Assembly: GCA_037043455.1 (NCBI GenBank)
Contig: JAWPHD010010353.1
Location: 30,583 to 94,582, forward strand
Direction of reading: 5' to 3'
Length of the DNA stretch: 64,000 nucleotides
Source of the DNA: Cyrtodaria siliqua
Lineage: Eukaryota > Mollusca > Bivalvia > Adapedonta > Hiatellidae
Each line of letters opens with the position of its first letter. The first letter of the stretch is position 1. Both the position numbers and the translations under genes were made by a program. Of the stretch, positions 1 to 11,314 are shown in pieces. The notes under the pieces were generated by a model, which was not told the DNA's origin, made no database searches, and saw only the letters and a list, made by a program, of their open reading frames with translations.

Positions 1-7
1 CTTTCAG

Positions 8-55
8 AGTTCTCTAGTGGCAAATGTTCTGCTTATTGGAAGGTTTGTTCTACAG
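8..55 (+). CDS. Receptor gene, juxtamembrane exon
   Basis: A 48-bp candidate exon starts after CTTTCAG at the window edge and ends before GTATAC. Read in phase 1 it gives a 16-codon segment with two cysteines (FSSGKCSAYWKVCST) and joins in frame to the transmembrane exon at 601. The segment would lie just outside the membrane. Because the window starts within the acceptor, the extracellular part is not visible. Confidence rests on matching splice phase with the next exons, not on a recognised domain. Confidence 0.5.
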
Positions 56-600
56 GTATACTTTCGTTACTGCTCCCTGATTAAGTATATCGTACATATA
101 GGTTAGTTCGCAAAACAACTTATTCTAGTGTCGATTTTGTATAGTATGAGTGTGTATTTGATATTGCGCGCAATTTGATCGTGTGTTCCATGGTTAATCC
201 TGTTTCGAAGGCATCCGCAAGAGATTACTTTCCGTTAAAAGTAGTTTGTTCAACAGAGTCAAAAAAGTTAATGATCGCATTGAGGCATGCTGCATGGTAC
301 ATTAACAGTTCAACGTGTTAATAGCTATGTTTACTTTCAATTAGCATGTCTATATTGGTTTGTTTAGAATAGAGGAGATTAACAAACACGTATGTATACA
401 CATTTCAAGTGTTTCAAGTGTTTTATAATTTCATCATTTATTTTATATCTCGTTGTATTAATATTCGAAGGAGTATATTTATGGTAGGAGAATAAACGTT
501 TGATCAACATGCAAATAAAATATCAACTAAAACCGTAACGGACAATGTTTAACTTACAAAAGCGTTGTATCAAATGCAAGTACTTTGATTTATATTTCAG

Positions 601-726
601 TATTAGTTAGTACACCACAAAGTCAAATTCAAGCTGGACCAATTATTGGTGCCTTTATAGGGGGTATTGTATTGACAGTTGTGGTTATGGTGATTGCCTC
701 TTTACTTCGGAGAAGATACATAGCTG
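601..726 (+). CDS. Receptor gene, transmembrane exon
   Basis: A 126-bp exon lies between TATATTTCAG and GTAGGT, phase 1 on both sides. It encodes a short polar stretch (STPQSQIQAG) and then a hydrophobic helix of about 22 residues containing GAFIGGIVLTVVVMVIASLL. The stop-transfer signal LLRRRYIA follows. Glycines in the first half (GAFIGG) form GxxxG-like spacing, which can favour helix pairing. This is the anchor of a type I single-pass membrane protein. The frame stays open across the flanking exons. The protein family cannot be named because the ectodomain lies upstream of the window. Confidence 0.72.
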
Positions 727-869
727 GTAGGTTATTTAAATTTGTATTTCGTGCATATGTACAGCATTTCATTGTTGTTGCAATTGCGTGTTTTTGATGT
801 GTATGCTACATGTCCTATTCTACATTTGCATCTTCTTTCAAATCGAGTCACCTTTTACATTGTTTTCAG

Positions 870-947
870 TCGGGACCATGTGTTGCCCAGACAAAGTCAC
901 GACGAGGACAGATGAACATGAATACATAAATGATCTACACGCTACAG
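870..947 (+). CDS. Receptor gene, cytoplasmic tail exon 1 (tyrosine motif)
   Basis: This 78-bp exon (TTTTCAG acceptor, GTACAG donor, phase 1 in and out) follows the transmembrane exon. It encodes a membrane-proximal Cys-Cys pair (TMCCPDK), which is a possible palmitoylation site, and the tyrosine motif EHEYINDLH. Length, phase and the NEH/DEH-x-Y-x-x-L layout match the exon at 4507, so the two tail exons look like an old duplication. The tyrosine motif suggests SH2-type signalling, which is inference. Confidence 0.68.
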
Positions 948-1603
948 GTACAGTATAATTATACATTTGCAGTGTGAATGAATAAGCATTTTACCATGAC
1001 GTTACAATTTTATAAAGGGACAAAAAATGAAATCTCTAAAAGAAGATATAAAAATATAACAGGAAAAGTAGCATTCAAGGACGACTGTCAACCACAAACA
1101 CACAGAAGCAAAGAACAACTTTAAAGATTAATAAAAGGCCAAATAAGACATACAAATCTGGATCAATGAATGTCATACAATCCCTGCGGGGTGAAGATCG
1201 TTATTTAAATATTGTTTAATGTTTTATGCGATAATGTACAAATTCTGTTATGATTGAGTTAGACTTGCAAATATCTGTTCGAGCGAACGTTTTTTGTAAG
1301 GTTTTCTAAGAATCTAAACCAAAACAATAATGTATATTTACCACTTAATGGGTTGCATGTACAACTATCGCATTTTTAAAATGTAAAAGTAACGGATCTA
1401 GTTTATAAATTATAAATTTCATTTTATGTGCTACAAACTAAACTAGTAACGTTTCCCGTCTTTCGATTCGAATTTTATTGTAATTTAATTGGAACGTTAT
1501 AAATCTTCTTATAGTGGTTCACTCCACAAACGTTCGTGCCTTTTATGATGAAATATTTTTTTCTATATTGTGATTTAATTGTTCTTTTTATTTTTTATTG
1601 CAG

Positions 1604-1635
1604 AACATTCTTTCCAACTGTATTTAGACAATTAA
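1604..1635 (+). CDS. Candidate alternative terminal exon with poly(A) signal
   Basis: After a T-rich tract and TTGCAG, phase 1 reading gives EHSFQLYLDN and a TAA stop at 1633-1635. AATAAA lies 36 bases further on (1671-1676). If used after the 870-947 exon it would end the receptor with a short tail lacking the downstream tyrosine motifs. It is short, so chance is possible, but acceptor, phase, stop and poly(A) signal agree. Confidence 0.4.
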
Positions 1636-1689
1636 GATTTGATTTGTTTTTGATAAATTAAGCTTCAAGAAATAAAACATGTAAAATAT

Positions 1690-1792
1690 AGAGCGCATTG
1701 TTAGTTTGAGGGCACCAAGGAAGATTAGTTTAAACAAATTCGGTCACCCTCGATAAATAAAGACTTTCATTCATTCATTCACTCATTCATTA
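1690..1792 (+). repeat. Retroposon 3' tail ending in (CATT)n
   Basis: A segment ending CCCTCGATAAATAAAGACTT is followed by an imperfect (CATT)n run to about 1792. An AATAAA just before a short tandem tail is the usual 3' end of a non-LTR retrotransposon or SINE. The body is too short to classify. Confidence 0.45.
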
Positions 1793-1956
1793 TATTGTTT
1801 ATAAAGAACCTATTTAAAAATAATTTTCGATTTAAAAAAGAAATATTAATAATTCATGAACTAAGCGCCCGTTATTCTGTGTGGATATGTAACTTTTTAA
1901 GATTGCTTTCGTATTACGAAACATGTGCTACAGATGTACAATCAATTTCGTTTCAG

Positions 1957-2000
1957 GCGAATATGAACACAGAATTGAGTTAGAAACAGTCAACAGGTAA
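1957..2000 (+). CDS. Candidate alternative receptor tail exon
   Basis: After TTTCAG, phase 1 reading gives GEYEHRIELETVNR and then TAA at 1998-2000. A good donor (AACAG|GTAAAA) lies over the stop, so the segment could be a terminal exon or an internal one of 40 bp that changes phase. The segment at 35866 is clearly related (RIDLESIN, with a GT at the aligned position). Conservation in two copies supports it as a real exon. Confidence 0.45.
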
Positions 2001-2099
2001 AATGTATGCTTTGCATGAATTTGAAGAACTATTTTTCTACTATTGGAGTACCCATCTGTATTTAATCTTGTAAACACCAGAGTCATCTTTTTATCGATA

Positions 2100-2330
2100 T
2101 TATAAGAATCGTTCATGGGTATCCGGTGAAGATAGGGAATTCCATCCCGAGGTATAAGTGATTTTATCGGAACCGAGGGTTGGAATTCCCTATCTGAACC
2201 CATGACAGATTCTTTTTCTTCCATATCATTGACATTTTGTGCGTTGAAGTCGCCAATAAGTATCGTTTTACATGTGTTTTTTTTTTCGCACAATGACGTC
2301 ATTCATCTGTTCACGTTATTGACGTCATTA
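2100..2330 (-). repeat. Dispersed repeat with GDFNA endonuclease-like fragment
   Basis: On the minus strand a short open stretch contains ILIGDFNAQNV, the core motif of APE-type retrotransposon endonucleases. The part at about 2106-2215 includes an inverted GGAATTCC pair. A related copy lies in the opposite orientation at about 35120-35245 (VGDVNAPNVNG). This is a retroelement fragment, not a host exon. Two perfect TGACGTCA palindromes occur at its edge (2294-2301, 2320-2327). Confidence 0.45.
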
Positions 2331-2340
2331 TTGATTCACG

Positions 2341-2396
2341 TGACTCTTATCTTTACCCATAAAGATAAACTTTTATCTTTACCCATAAAGATAAGA
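2341..2396. repeat. Short tandem palindromic repeat
   Basis: Two copies of a self-complementary unit (TTATCTTTACCCATAAAGATAA) lie side by side. Each can fold into a hairpin. No function is apparent. Confidence 0.6.
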
Positions 2397-2400
2397 CTTT

Positions 2401-4506
2401 CCATACCCCATGTAAAACGCAGATACCCGTATCTGGTATGCAAGAAATATATATATATGTTGTTTGTATGACTACGTGAACTACTTCCTCAATTATTTAG
2501 AAGAGCTTCATTTTGCAGATGGTTAGAATGGAAATAGTAAAGTATGACATAGATTACGTACAAGCGACATTCAAGCAATGCTTATTTAATGTATATACTG
2601 GTACGTTTTTGGGGACATATTTGATAATTTTGTCAATTTGAAACGTACTAGATTGCTGTCGAAACATACTATTAGGAGATATTCTTTGTAACTGTTTAAA
2701 AACTGGATAGATTTTATTTTAAAAATGTCAAATGCAATAGATAAAAGTAATGCAATTTATACCCCATTGACAACCTCGTGGGACTAGCAGAGGTTGCTGC
2801 ATGAACGTTAGTCCCTATGGTTTTATGTGTGCTGTGGTTTATTGCCTACTGACCGTTCCACGTCGGTAACCCTGTCTTCACCACACCTTCTGTTGTTTTT
2901 TGTCTCTTTCATTGTATTTTCAAGTCCTTGTTTGCAGTACAGTGCGGACCTACGATGCCATTGCGTTCGGACGCTGTGGTTTCTAGAGGACCCAATATCT
3001 CATTTTTAATCAGTAAAAATCTGGAAACAGCCGGAGCTGTTTATAATTTTATATTTGTACATAACAACATATACTTTATTTTCAGTTTGGGCGCTGGGGA
3101 CAGGACAATAGCGAGGAGGATATGTACACCTATAATCGATTTAAGCTAACCAGTAGGCCATGTTGTCTACTGACCGTCACATCAGTTATTTTTAAATAAG
3201 GTTCCGTTTTAAATATAAGAAGTATTTCGTAAACAGTTTACGTCATGAAGCTACATGTCCTAATGTGTAAAGAATTTAATATATCAACTGTAGGCAAGTA
3301 CAAGTACAATTTCCATATTTTTGACACTTGTTAGTTCAATAACCTGTTATGCAGCCCTTAACGGTTGTTCTGGCTTCTGACAAGTAATTGGGTACACTAT
3401 TTTATTTTCTTCTCAGATCAGCTTTATATCTTTCTGTTATACGTATACTGCGTAATAGGAGGTGTGTCGTTTCCGAAACCTGGTTTAAACCCTCAGCAGC
3501 TATTGTGCCCTTGACCGTAACCAGTTGTGTCAACCCGTCTATGTTTTGCTTTACACACAATATAAAACAAACTAATGATTATGTATTTAACACACATAAT
3601 TATGATCATCAAATTGTATTTATCGTTTGTGTTGTACATATAATAGATAACAATAACATATTAGGACAATGTAAACCACATAAATCAAAATATCAACACA
3701 TTAAAGATGGCATTTTGAAAGAAACGTGTCGTTAGTTCAGACGTTGAGCTGTTAAACGACTGCCGATGATTACCGAAGTCACCAAAACATATTCTTCTGT
3801 TTATAAAATATAGTGTTGTTGTCAATCAAATAACTATACTTAAATATTTACTTGTTCGGTATTTTATACACTTTCTTGATAATATTTTAAAAAGTTAGTA
3901 TGGTCATAGCATCATAGCAACAAGCCCTATATCGGTGGTACTTCTTCGAATATATTTGTTTTCTTACTTTAATTTCGAATAGGTGGTTCCACTACTCCAG
4001 CCTTTAAAGTTTCTGAGTACTGTTTAATCACCCTTAGGATATGTTGCCTGCTTTTTAATTTAGTGTTTTTACTGTTAGTTTTGATACGCAGTCTTCATGA
4101 CATCTGCTCCCTACTAAATTCCATTTTGTTTATTTCGCCCATTGTTTTCTTGTTTAGGGCAATGCAATGAAACTGGGACCATACGCCGCTGGCCTTGAAA
4201 TGGTATGAAAATACCTCAATGAAGTTTCCATGTTCATCGTCATATGCATACCATCTTCGGGATGGTTCAATTTTCTGTACTTTTGACATTTTGAATATTG
4301 AGTTCTACTGAACCCGGGGCTAGAGGGCGTGAACGGTAGCAAGCCCTTTTCAATACCGTTCATGAACAGCCTCATCAAACCGAGATTGCAATATTTTTTA
4401 TATTTATCCTGTTCGGCGATTTCCAAATTTTCCATTTCATGCTCTTTTTAATCTCGTTTCATATGTAACAGCATATCTATTACTCAAAACATTCTCTATT
4501 TCAGAG
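2401..4506. other. Intronic region with old Penelope 3' region fragments
   Basis: No convincing exon was found. About 2790-2960 and 3365-3570 contain decayed pieces of the Penelope-like 3' region (CTGACCGTTCCACGTCGGTA, the GTTTAAACC core, the TGGCTTCTGACAAGT segment). From about 3395 to 3990 the sequence is paralogous to 45290-45850. Confidence 0.5.
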
Positions 4507-4584
4507 ATGCAGAGAATGTGTATGCAGAAACAGTTCCTGCGAATTCAAATGAACACGTCTATTCCGATCTCAGTACCGCCGCAG
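4507..4584 (+). CDS. Receptor gene, cytoplasmic tail exon 2 (two tyrosine motifs)
   Basis: This 78-bp exon ends before GTAAAG and begins after the second AG of TTTCAGAG. That acceptor keeps phase 1 and an open frame. It encodes ENVYAETV and NEHVYSDLST, two tyrosine motifs of the kind bound by SH2 adaptors (YAET, YSDL). The paralogue at 45899 has the same length and the same AG|AT start, which supports this acceptor choice over the upstream one. It joins in frame to the terminal exon at 5542. Confidence 0.68.
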
Positions 4585-4959
4585 GTAAAGTTTGAAAACA
4601 TATACTTGAATTAAACAGTGGTCTTCTAATGTATGCTTAATGTCTACATGCAGTTTGTAGCTGCATGTACGCCATTGCATCGTGTTACGTGTTTTACCTT
4701 ACTCACAGCATATCAACAATATTGATACGTACCCCCGGCTATCAACCAAGGATAATCGACTTGATAAATACTAATTAAAACCAGTCGGTAGTAGTCGTAT
4801 GCTCACCATGAATATGTACTACTTCTGTGTATAAGCAATACCATACATTCTTCAGTTGTAAATACCTTTATTTAGAAAGTAAAATGGCATTACAAGCATC
4901 TCTATTGTTTTATCAAAGTATTTACTTAATATTGTGCAATATAACTGTAATTAAGTATA

Positions 4960-6910
4960 AATAAATACTGATAAAGGAGATCCTTTGGACACAACAAACA
5001 CAACCAATGTCATAAAGTAGCAGACTGTTTATTAAGTCTGTCCATGAGCGTTAATGTTGAAGCAATCATGTTCCGGGACTCTAACATCGCCTTAAAGCGA
5101 CATAAATTGGGATATATAGAAAGCCTGTGAATTTTCGTTAAATGTAAATCCTTAAATGTAAAGAGTATCGCTATGAACTGAATTAGTCATGGGAGACCGT
5201 TGAAGTGTTAGCACGTGAATAACACAATGCAATAATCATGTTCGAGGTGCTGCTTGCAAAAGGATCCTCTTTTCAATATTTTAATCTTTTAATATTCTTT
5301 TCAGTATTTAAGTATACGGTATATGTGCGAGATTACAATAAGCGTGTTCTTCAAGGGATGTCATGGCGTATATGCATTAATATAATTTAAAAAGTAAAGT
5401 CCAACACAAGTTTGTCTTGCAGGCATTGGTGACCAGTTTGTTTACAAAATCATTCACTTTTATAAGTCATTTGCGATTGTCTTTGAAGTAATTTACATGT
5501 ATATCAGAAACTTATCATTGTTTCCTTTTTTCCACTTTCAGAAAACGAAACAGAAATACTGGATTCAAAATCAGACTACGAAAATGTAAATCAATAAAAA
5601 GCAAATATATTTAAATTTAAATATAAACAATCTCAATATTGAAAAAACAACCAAAAAACATATGAAACAATAAACGCAAATTCAATGAAAATCAAAATGG
5701 CAAATGCCTCGGAATAAGTTAACATGCATTATGATTTTAATTATTATTATCGGTTTTAAAGCCCGACATTTTACAGTACCACACGGTTTAAAATTGAAAC
5801 CACAATATATGAAATCATCAAATGTACCCAAGCGATAATTAATTTTAACAATACATCAAAAGGGATCACTTTGAGGCAGCAAACACCATACAACAAGAGC
5901 GGAAAGTAGCGGACTCGGTTTTATTGAGTCTGTTTATGAGAGGTAATATCAGGTGCAACTCTCACGCCCACTAACACAGGCTTTAGCAGTGTTCTACTTT
6001 ACAGTCACCACAATTGGGATTTATGATCTCAAAGGACAAGTAAGTAATACAATCACTGATTTATACGCGGAACACTAAGCAAAAGCCAGAGTGAATGTCA
6101 ATAAATGTCAATAAATACTGAACAGGGAATCCCTTGGAAGCAGCAAACACAAACAAGACTGAAACTAACGGATTTCGTGGCGCTGCGTATGTATTGACAT
6201 TCACACTAGTATGTGTTTATTACTGTTTGGCGGCTGCAAAATTTCGCCCTGACTACAAATCAGTAGGGCTACTATTTACCCATTTGGGACACTCAAGCAC
6301 AAATGTTGTGCATGTACAGCAGAATATCAATTAAGTCGGTACTAGGGGAGTTAGAGGGTGTATATTATATTTCCTCTCATGAACAGATTCAATACAACCG
6401 AGTCGGCTCCCTTTCTAAATGTTTATGGTTGCTGCTTCAAAGGCATCATCTTTCCAGTATTGATTTTATTGAGTCTGAGAGGAAAAGAGAAAAAGATGTA
6501 GCAGACTCGGTTTGACTGAGTCTTCTCATGAGAGGTAACACCTCGCACATATCCTTGCACCGGCTTAGGCGATATTCTACTCTAAAGCCATACAGATTGG
6601 CCTTGCAGATTTCAATGGACTAGCAAGTAATAAAAGTACTGATTTGTATTTGGGGCGACTACTTACAACCGAAACACAGCACTACACAAACGCTAGTGTG
6701 CATGCCATTAATGGGAGATCCTTTGGAAGCAACAGACATAAACAAGAGAGAAACAGAGATCCGACTCGGTTTCATTGAGTCTAACAATGAAAGGTAATAT
6801 AACGTGCAACAAATATATCGCCATAAATATAACGCCATCTAGCACCAGTATAAATAGGTATTCTAATTTAAAACGACGAAAATTGGGCGTAGTGCAAACT
6901 GTTTAACTTC
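4960..6910. repeat. Cluster of a short interspersed repeat family
   Basis: Related units at about 4970-5170, 5850-6090, 6100-6180, 6470-6660 and 6720-6860 share the core CTTTGGAAGCAACAAACACA, then AGTAGCAGACTCGGTTT, then GTTCATGAGAGGTAA. About 6340-6465 holds an inverted copy. Other members flank the Polinton (12810-12922 and 24379-24440) and occur at about 46285 and 49430-49530. No coding capacity or clear RNA polymerase III boxes were seen. The terminal exon at 5542 lies within this stretch. Confidence 0.6.
5542..5597 (+). CDS. Receptor gene, terminal exon
   Basis: After a long pyrimidine tract and TTTCAG, phase 1 reading gives NETEILDSKSDYENVNQ and TAA (5595-5597). SDYENV is a third class of tail tyrosine motif (YxNV, Grb2-like preference), very near the C terminus. 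AATAAA overlaps the stop codon (5594-5599). The paralogous segment at 49122 has lost both frame and tyrosine, so this copy appears to be the maintained one. Confidence 0.65.
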
Positions 6911-8384
6911 ATATTTTAGGGGTATATACATTATAACTGCAATAGACAAAACAGTTGATCCAGTGCTACGCTTAAAGATATACAGTAACAGGTCATCGGT
7001 GTACATATTAGGTATAACCATGTGTATATGGTGTAGTTTGTAAAGTTTAATTTATTCTATTGATTGGATTGTGCAATTCCCTAAGCTGTAAGGCTTACAA
7101 ATAAGTTGTCTGCGATTCATTTAATGCAACACAATGTAGGCTTGGCAAGTTACGGTTGAATATGGCGTCGTTTGTTTCTTGTGTACATGTATTTTTCTAT
7201 ATCAAAAGCCGGTGACTATTTTGTCTTTATGAAGCGGATAATTGGTTGCGTATTTTAACACTCGCTATGCACATGGTGAAACACTACTTTTGTTCTGTTA
7301 CATTGAACAATATATTAATCGAGGTTAATAATTGTATGTATTGGGCTCCTAATGTGTACTGCTATGTGTGCTCTGTACAAACATTTGCGTGTCAGACGAT
7401 TAGAAGGAGTCCAGTTATGTCATATTACTTTATGTCAGTGTACAATCCCACAATCGGACTAAGAGTGAATGAAGTTTATTTGGACTTGAATCTCGCAAAA
7501 AGATTAGAAATATCATATGCATATGCTCATATTCTTTCAATAGTCTGATCATTATGTTCAACTGTGTGCAGTTTTATTGAGAGCTCTTCTGAAATGATTC
7601 AACAGTATATTCGTATAAACAAATTATGTATTTAATTAATTACTAGATATTCGTGTTGTCCTTAGCTTACATATTACTTTTCTGTTTTTTGTTAATTTAC
7701 TGTGTAGGTAGGTACCAATAACCGTAATACATAATATATATTTGTGCCAGATTCCTTATGCTGTGTGTTCATGTATCACATGTACGTATTCATTCGTCAG
7801 TACTAAATATGCTATATTAGTATCTTAAATGTGTGATCAATCCTTCTTTGCCATTGACCGTTCCAAGGCGGTAGCCTATTGTCAAACCTGTTTGTGTTTG
7901 TGACGTCATATGCCTTTATACTTTATTACTATTGACATTCGTGTTTTTGGGTTTATTGTGTTCTGTGATTGCTGCATTTCCTGTTCGACTTTTTTACTTA
8001 TTTACATATTAAAATGTATTTGTCTTGCTGAAAGTCTTCTTAGTAACAACCCCAGCTTATTTGGTGCAACTTTCCTGTTCGACTTTTATATCTATTTGTA
8101 CACAGTCGTTTATTTACATGTAGTTTCGGTCGACGACCGTATCTTCCTGTTAATATTGATAATGGCAGATTAAAGCGTCGATGACACCTACTAATATTAC
8201 GACTGACATAATATTCCAGTTTTAAGTTCGTTTTCTTTCTGTATGTTCTTAAAGTCTTGTCATTTTGACAGTTGTTTCCATCATTCTATAGTGTCTCAAA
8301 CAGTACATTTCTTTCTTTCTGATTCAGATGATCATGCATTTTACGTTATGATACAATTACTTTCACTTGGATTACAAACATCAA
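6911..8384. repeat. Segmental-duplication block, copy A
   Basis: No gene was recognised. Sequence from about 7149 to 7600 matches 50262-50715, and 7660-8455 matches about 55880-56480, in the same orientation. Open frames here do not survive in the paralogue and are not supported. A short Penelope 3' region piece lies near 7850-7905. Confidence 0.65.
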
Positions 8385-8455
8385 CTATTCTGTAGAACGA
8401 AAATGTACGCATCCTACTTTCTCAAGACCAGTCATATACTCTGCGTATTATTCTT
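8385..8455 (+). repeat. Single copy of the satellite monomer
   Basis: One 71-bp unit begins CATCAACTATTCTGTAGAAC and includes the 8-bp CTACTTTC insert that marks the long monomer type. It matches the array at 56422-64000. The flanks are paralogous to the left edge of that array, so this is the unamplified state of the same sequence. Confidence 0.8.
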
Positions 8456-9439
8456 TGTTCTGGCATATGTTGTTATTCTGAATAATCGCTGTTTGGTTCT
8501 TCATTACTCTCCAGTAGAGGAGACATTTCAGATGTAGTTGGTTACTCCTAGAATCTGGTTAAAACAGTTTATATTTCACTATAATAATTTTGATCACATA
8601 TACCAGAAAAATATAATAATACTGGCTCCATTATTGTTTAAACACTGAAAGTACAGCATATACTCACTTAATATGTATTATATAGCAACCGATAATATAT
8701 ACAAAAGGCCTTTGTTTTATGATATAAACAAACACATACCTGTACTACAGTTTTGTGATTCCGTATCACTATCCTCAGATAGATTCAGAAACACTTGTTT
8801 CTTGTGTAAAGACATCATTATGTGTATCTTCCCATGTTGAATGTTGATAATTCCCCAGTTTGTATGAATGCGTATTTTCAAGCGGGACAGATTTAAAAAG
8901 TTCGTTCTTGATCATGTTGATGGCAGTTTTCAATGAATTTGACTTAAATAAACATTGTTTCAATTTGTCATATAGTGTTCTATTTTTAGAGGTATATGAT
9001 ATAAGGATCATTAATAGAGTAACTAGATCTGGACGCTTGGTCACCTTTCCCTACTGTCATCCCGATCTTTTGTACATCTACTCGGGTGATATAAACCTCC
9101 GGAACAAACGTTGATATAAACGTCGAACAGGAAATATTGCATTCACATAAAACGATAACTTAAAACAAGTTGATGAAATAAAAGCAACTACAAGATAAAA
9201 TAGAAGCAAGGAATGCTACAGACATAAAATAGTTGTCTATAGAGACACAGCCTCTAAATGGCCAATGGTTAAACATCATTCGAAACACCTCAGGATGAAT
9301 CCAGAATTGTACTGAACAACCACAGCAGTTGCAGCCCAAGAGAAAATCAATCTTGGGTACGACCAGAAAAGCCGAGTGACAAATGTTCATGCAGTAACCT
9401 CCGCTTTTAGGATTTCTGAAAGTGCAGTCAGGGAGTCCC
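8456..9439. other. Region without recognised genes
   Basis: AT-rich sequence. Short open frames occur on both strands, but none shows a motif or splice context that can be defended. Confidence 0.5.
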
Positions 9440-9722
9440 ACGAGGTTGTCCGGTCATCGCACAAGAGAAAAGTGAAGACTGACTGTAGAGGGGTTAATCA
9501 CCAAACATGAAGTGCGCTGTAATACTAAAAGGTCGTATCCGTTTCTGACGAATTTCCTGATTAATTGTGTAAAGTGGTCAGGAAATCCGTCAGATCCCTT
9601 TAATTTCCGAAGTTTATAGATCTCATCTCCATAGAATAACGGTGGTGACATTCCTTGTCGCAGAAATGCTTTTAGGTTGTACTTTTCCAGCAGGTGTTTG
9701 TTAGAAATTTGAAAATAATCTG
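9440..9722 (-). pseudogene. Penelope-like reverse transcriptase, C-terminal fragment
   Basis: The minus strand encodes LLEKYNLKAFLRQG, FYGDEIYKLRKL and VLQRTSCLVINPSTV, matching the thumb and C-terminal part of the Penelope-like elements at 11.3 and 40.0 kb (SNLRTLLRQG, FYGDGIYKLRK, VLQRTACVVVD). It is truncated on both sides and diverged, so it is a separate, older insertion. Confidence 0.7.
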
Positions 9723-9839
9723 GTTTTAGGGTAGTAATACACCAAACTTCACTCTTACCCTAAATATAGGTATTACAGTCGAATAAGAAATGTAGATCCT
9801 CAGAAAGAACACAGCCTACCAGAACACACGCCTGCCAAG

Positions 9840-10530
9840 CAAACAATTACAAAGAAAATATAAGCAAGGTATGCGACACCACAAACATAATAGTGATTGG
9901 CAAAACTGTCGATGGGGGTTTAAACGAAATTCTATTGTGCACCAGAATTCTGAATACAGATGGTTTGAAAGGTACAGAAGTAAGCGGCCTTGTTTGCCAC
10001 TCACTGTTCCAATGCGATACAAAGCAAGTACAAGTGGACATGGAAGAAGCAAGATCAACAAGTAAATAAACCAAGGTACGACACAACAGGACTGAAGACA
10101 AACTTCAAAAGTTACCTCCCCGTATTTAGGTTGACGTCATCAAAGAATCCAAGATATGTCCGTCCATTGCACAATCAAAGAGGAAAGCGTCGGGTGAACA
10201 AACTGTAAATGGGTCAAACACCAAGCATGCAGTGCGTTGCAATATGATTGTCATAACCTCTTTTGATAAACATTTTACCAAGTTTATTCTCCTGTTGCTC
10301 TGACTTCTGCCAAGTCATTGACATCCCAATAAAACGGGACAGTGTAAATAAAGAAATCCGCGCTATATCCTCTATCAAGCTCGGCAGACTTAATATGCAA
10401 TATAAGTACAGCAAAACGATGGCCATGTATATATGAATCTACACAAAGTATTGAAAACTTACAGCAAGCACACAATGAATTGGCAGAAGCCAGAACAACA
10501 AGAAGAGAACAAACCGTTAAAGGTACATGT
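9840..10530 (-). repeat. Nested, decayed Penelope 3' region pieces
   Basis: Minus-strand versions of the 3' region recur, for example the CATCACAAACATAATAG-type segment, the GTTTAAAC core, CAGAAGTCAGAGCAAC and the AACGGGACAGTG part. The order suggests at least two overlapping insertions. Short open frames here are by-products. Confidence 0.55.
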
Positions 10531-11314
10531 ACGACAAGACAATACCCTAAAATGCACTTTATCCAGATACAACCTCTTTTAAAAGTAATTTTCTATTTAT
10601 AATAATAATATGCAATATAAATATATTATTAAAATAGCTTCTGTTCTTTTTTACTCCGTTTTATCATTCCTCTAACATACTATTTGCCTCAAGCTAGTTT
10701 CTTTGCGAGTCTTTCATTACAAAATGAGAGCATACATTGTGCACGGAATACACTTATATATTGTCCCAGATCAATACCTGGTGGACGGGACTTGAAGATC
10801 AACTATAGCAAAGGCCGTATATTTGCGGTTTTGATGTTATTCAAGTACCAAACACCAGATTTTGATATCATGATATCGCACAAAATAAACCATTGGGAAA
10901 TATTTTATTTCTTATCTGACATATGTATTTAATACACACAGATTCAAGAGATTGAAAATAATACAAAAAATTCTCACAACTTACATTGTATGCCCATCTC
11001 TCAACACCAAAGAAAAGAAATCTGCAGTTTCATCCTGTTTTCAGCAATTTAAAATTATTGTTTGAAGGTAACGCTGCTTTAAAATAACTTTATCGTTGTT
11101 TTTCATGTTTTCTGATGTTTAAAGTCGTTGACAATGAGGTCCTAACGGTTGAAGGACGTGACGTCAGAGGCATAGATAGAAATATTAAACCTCCTCGATA
11201 AACCAATCAGCATTGAGTATTTCAATCAACGATGTTAGCTACTGAATAATAGACCAACGTAAACGAAAACCTTATATGAGATTAACAAGTAACACGTATG
11301 TGTAACAAGTACAT
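10531..11314. other. Region without recognised genes
   Basis: AT-rich. No exon, repeat family or RNA gene was recognised up to the 5' junction of the Penelope-like copy near 11315. Confidence 0.45.

Noticed and set aside
1928..2302. 124-codon minus-strand frame as a host gene
   Set aside because: Its only recognisable part is a retroelement endonuclease GDFNA motif, and it overlaps a better-supported receptor exon on the other strand.
7246..7548. 100-codon plus-strand frame
   Set aside because: The paralogous sequence at 50.3-50.7 kb does not keep the frame, and there is no motif.
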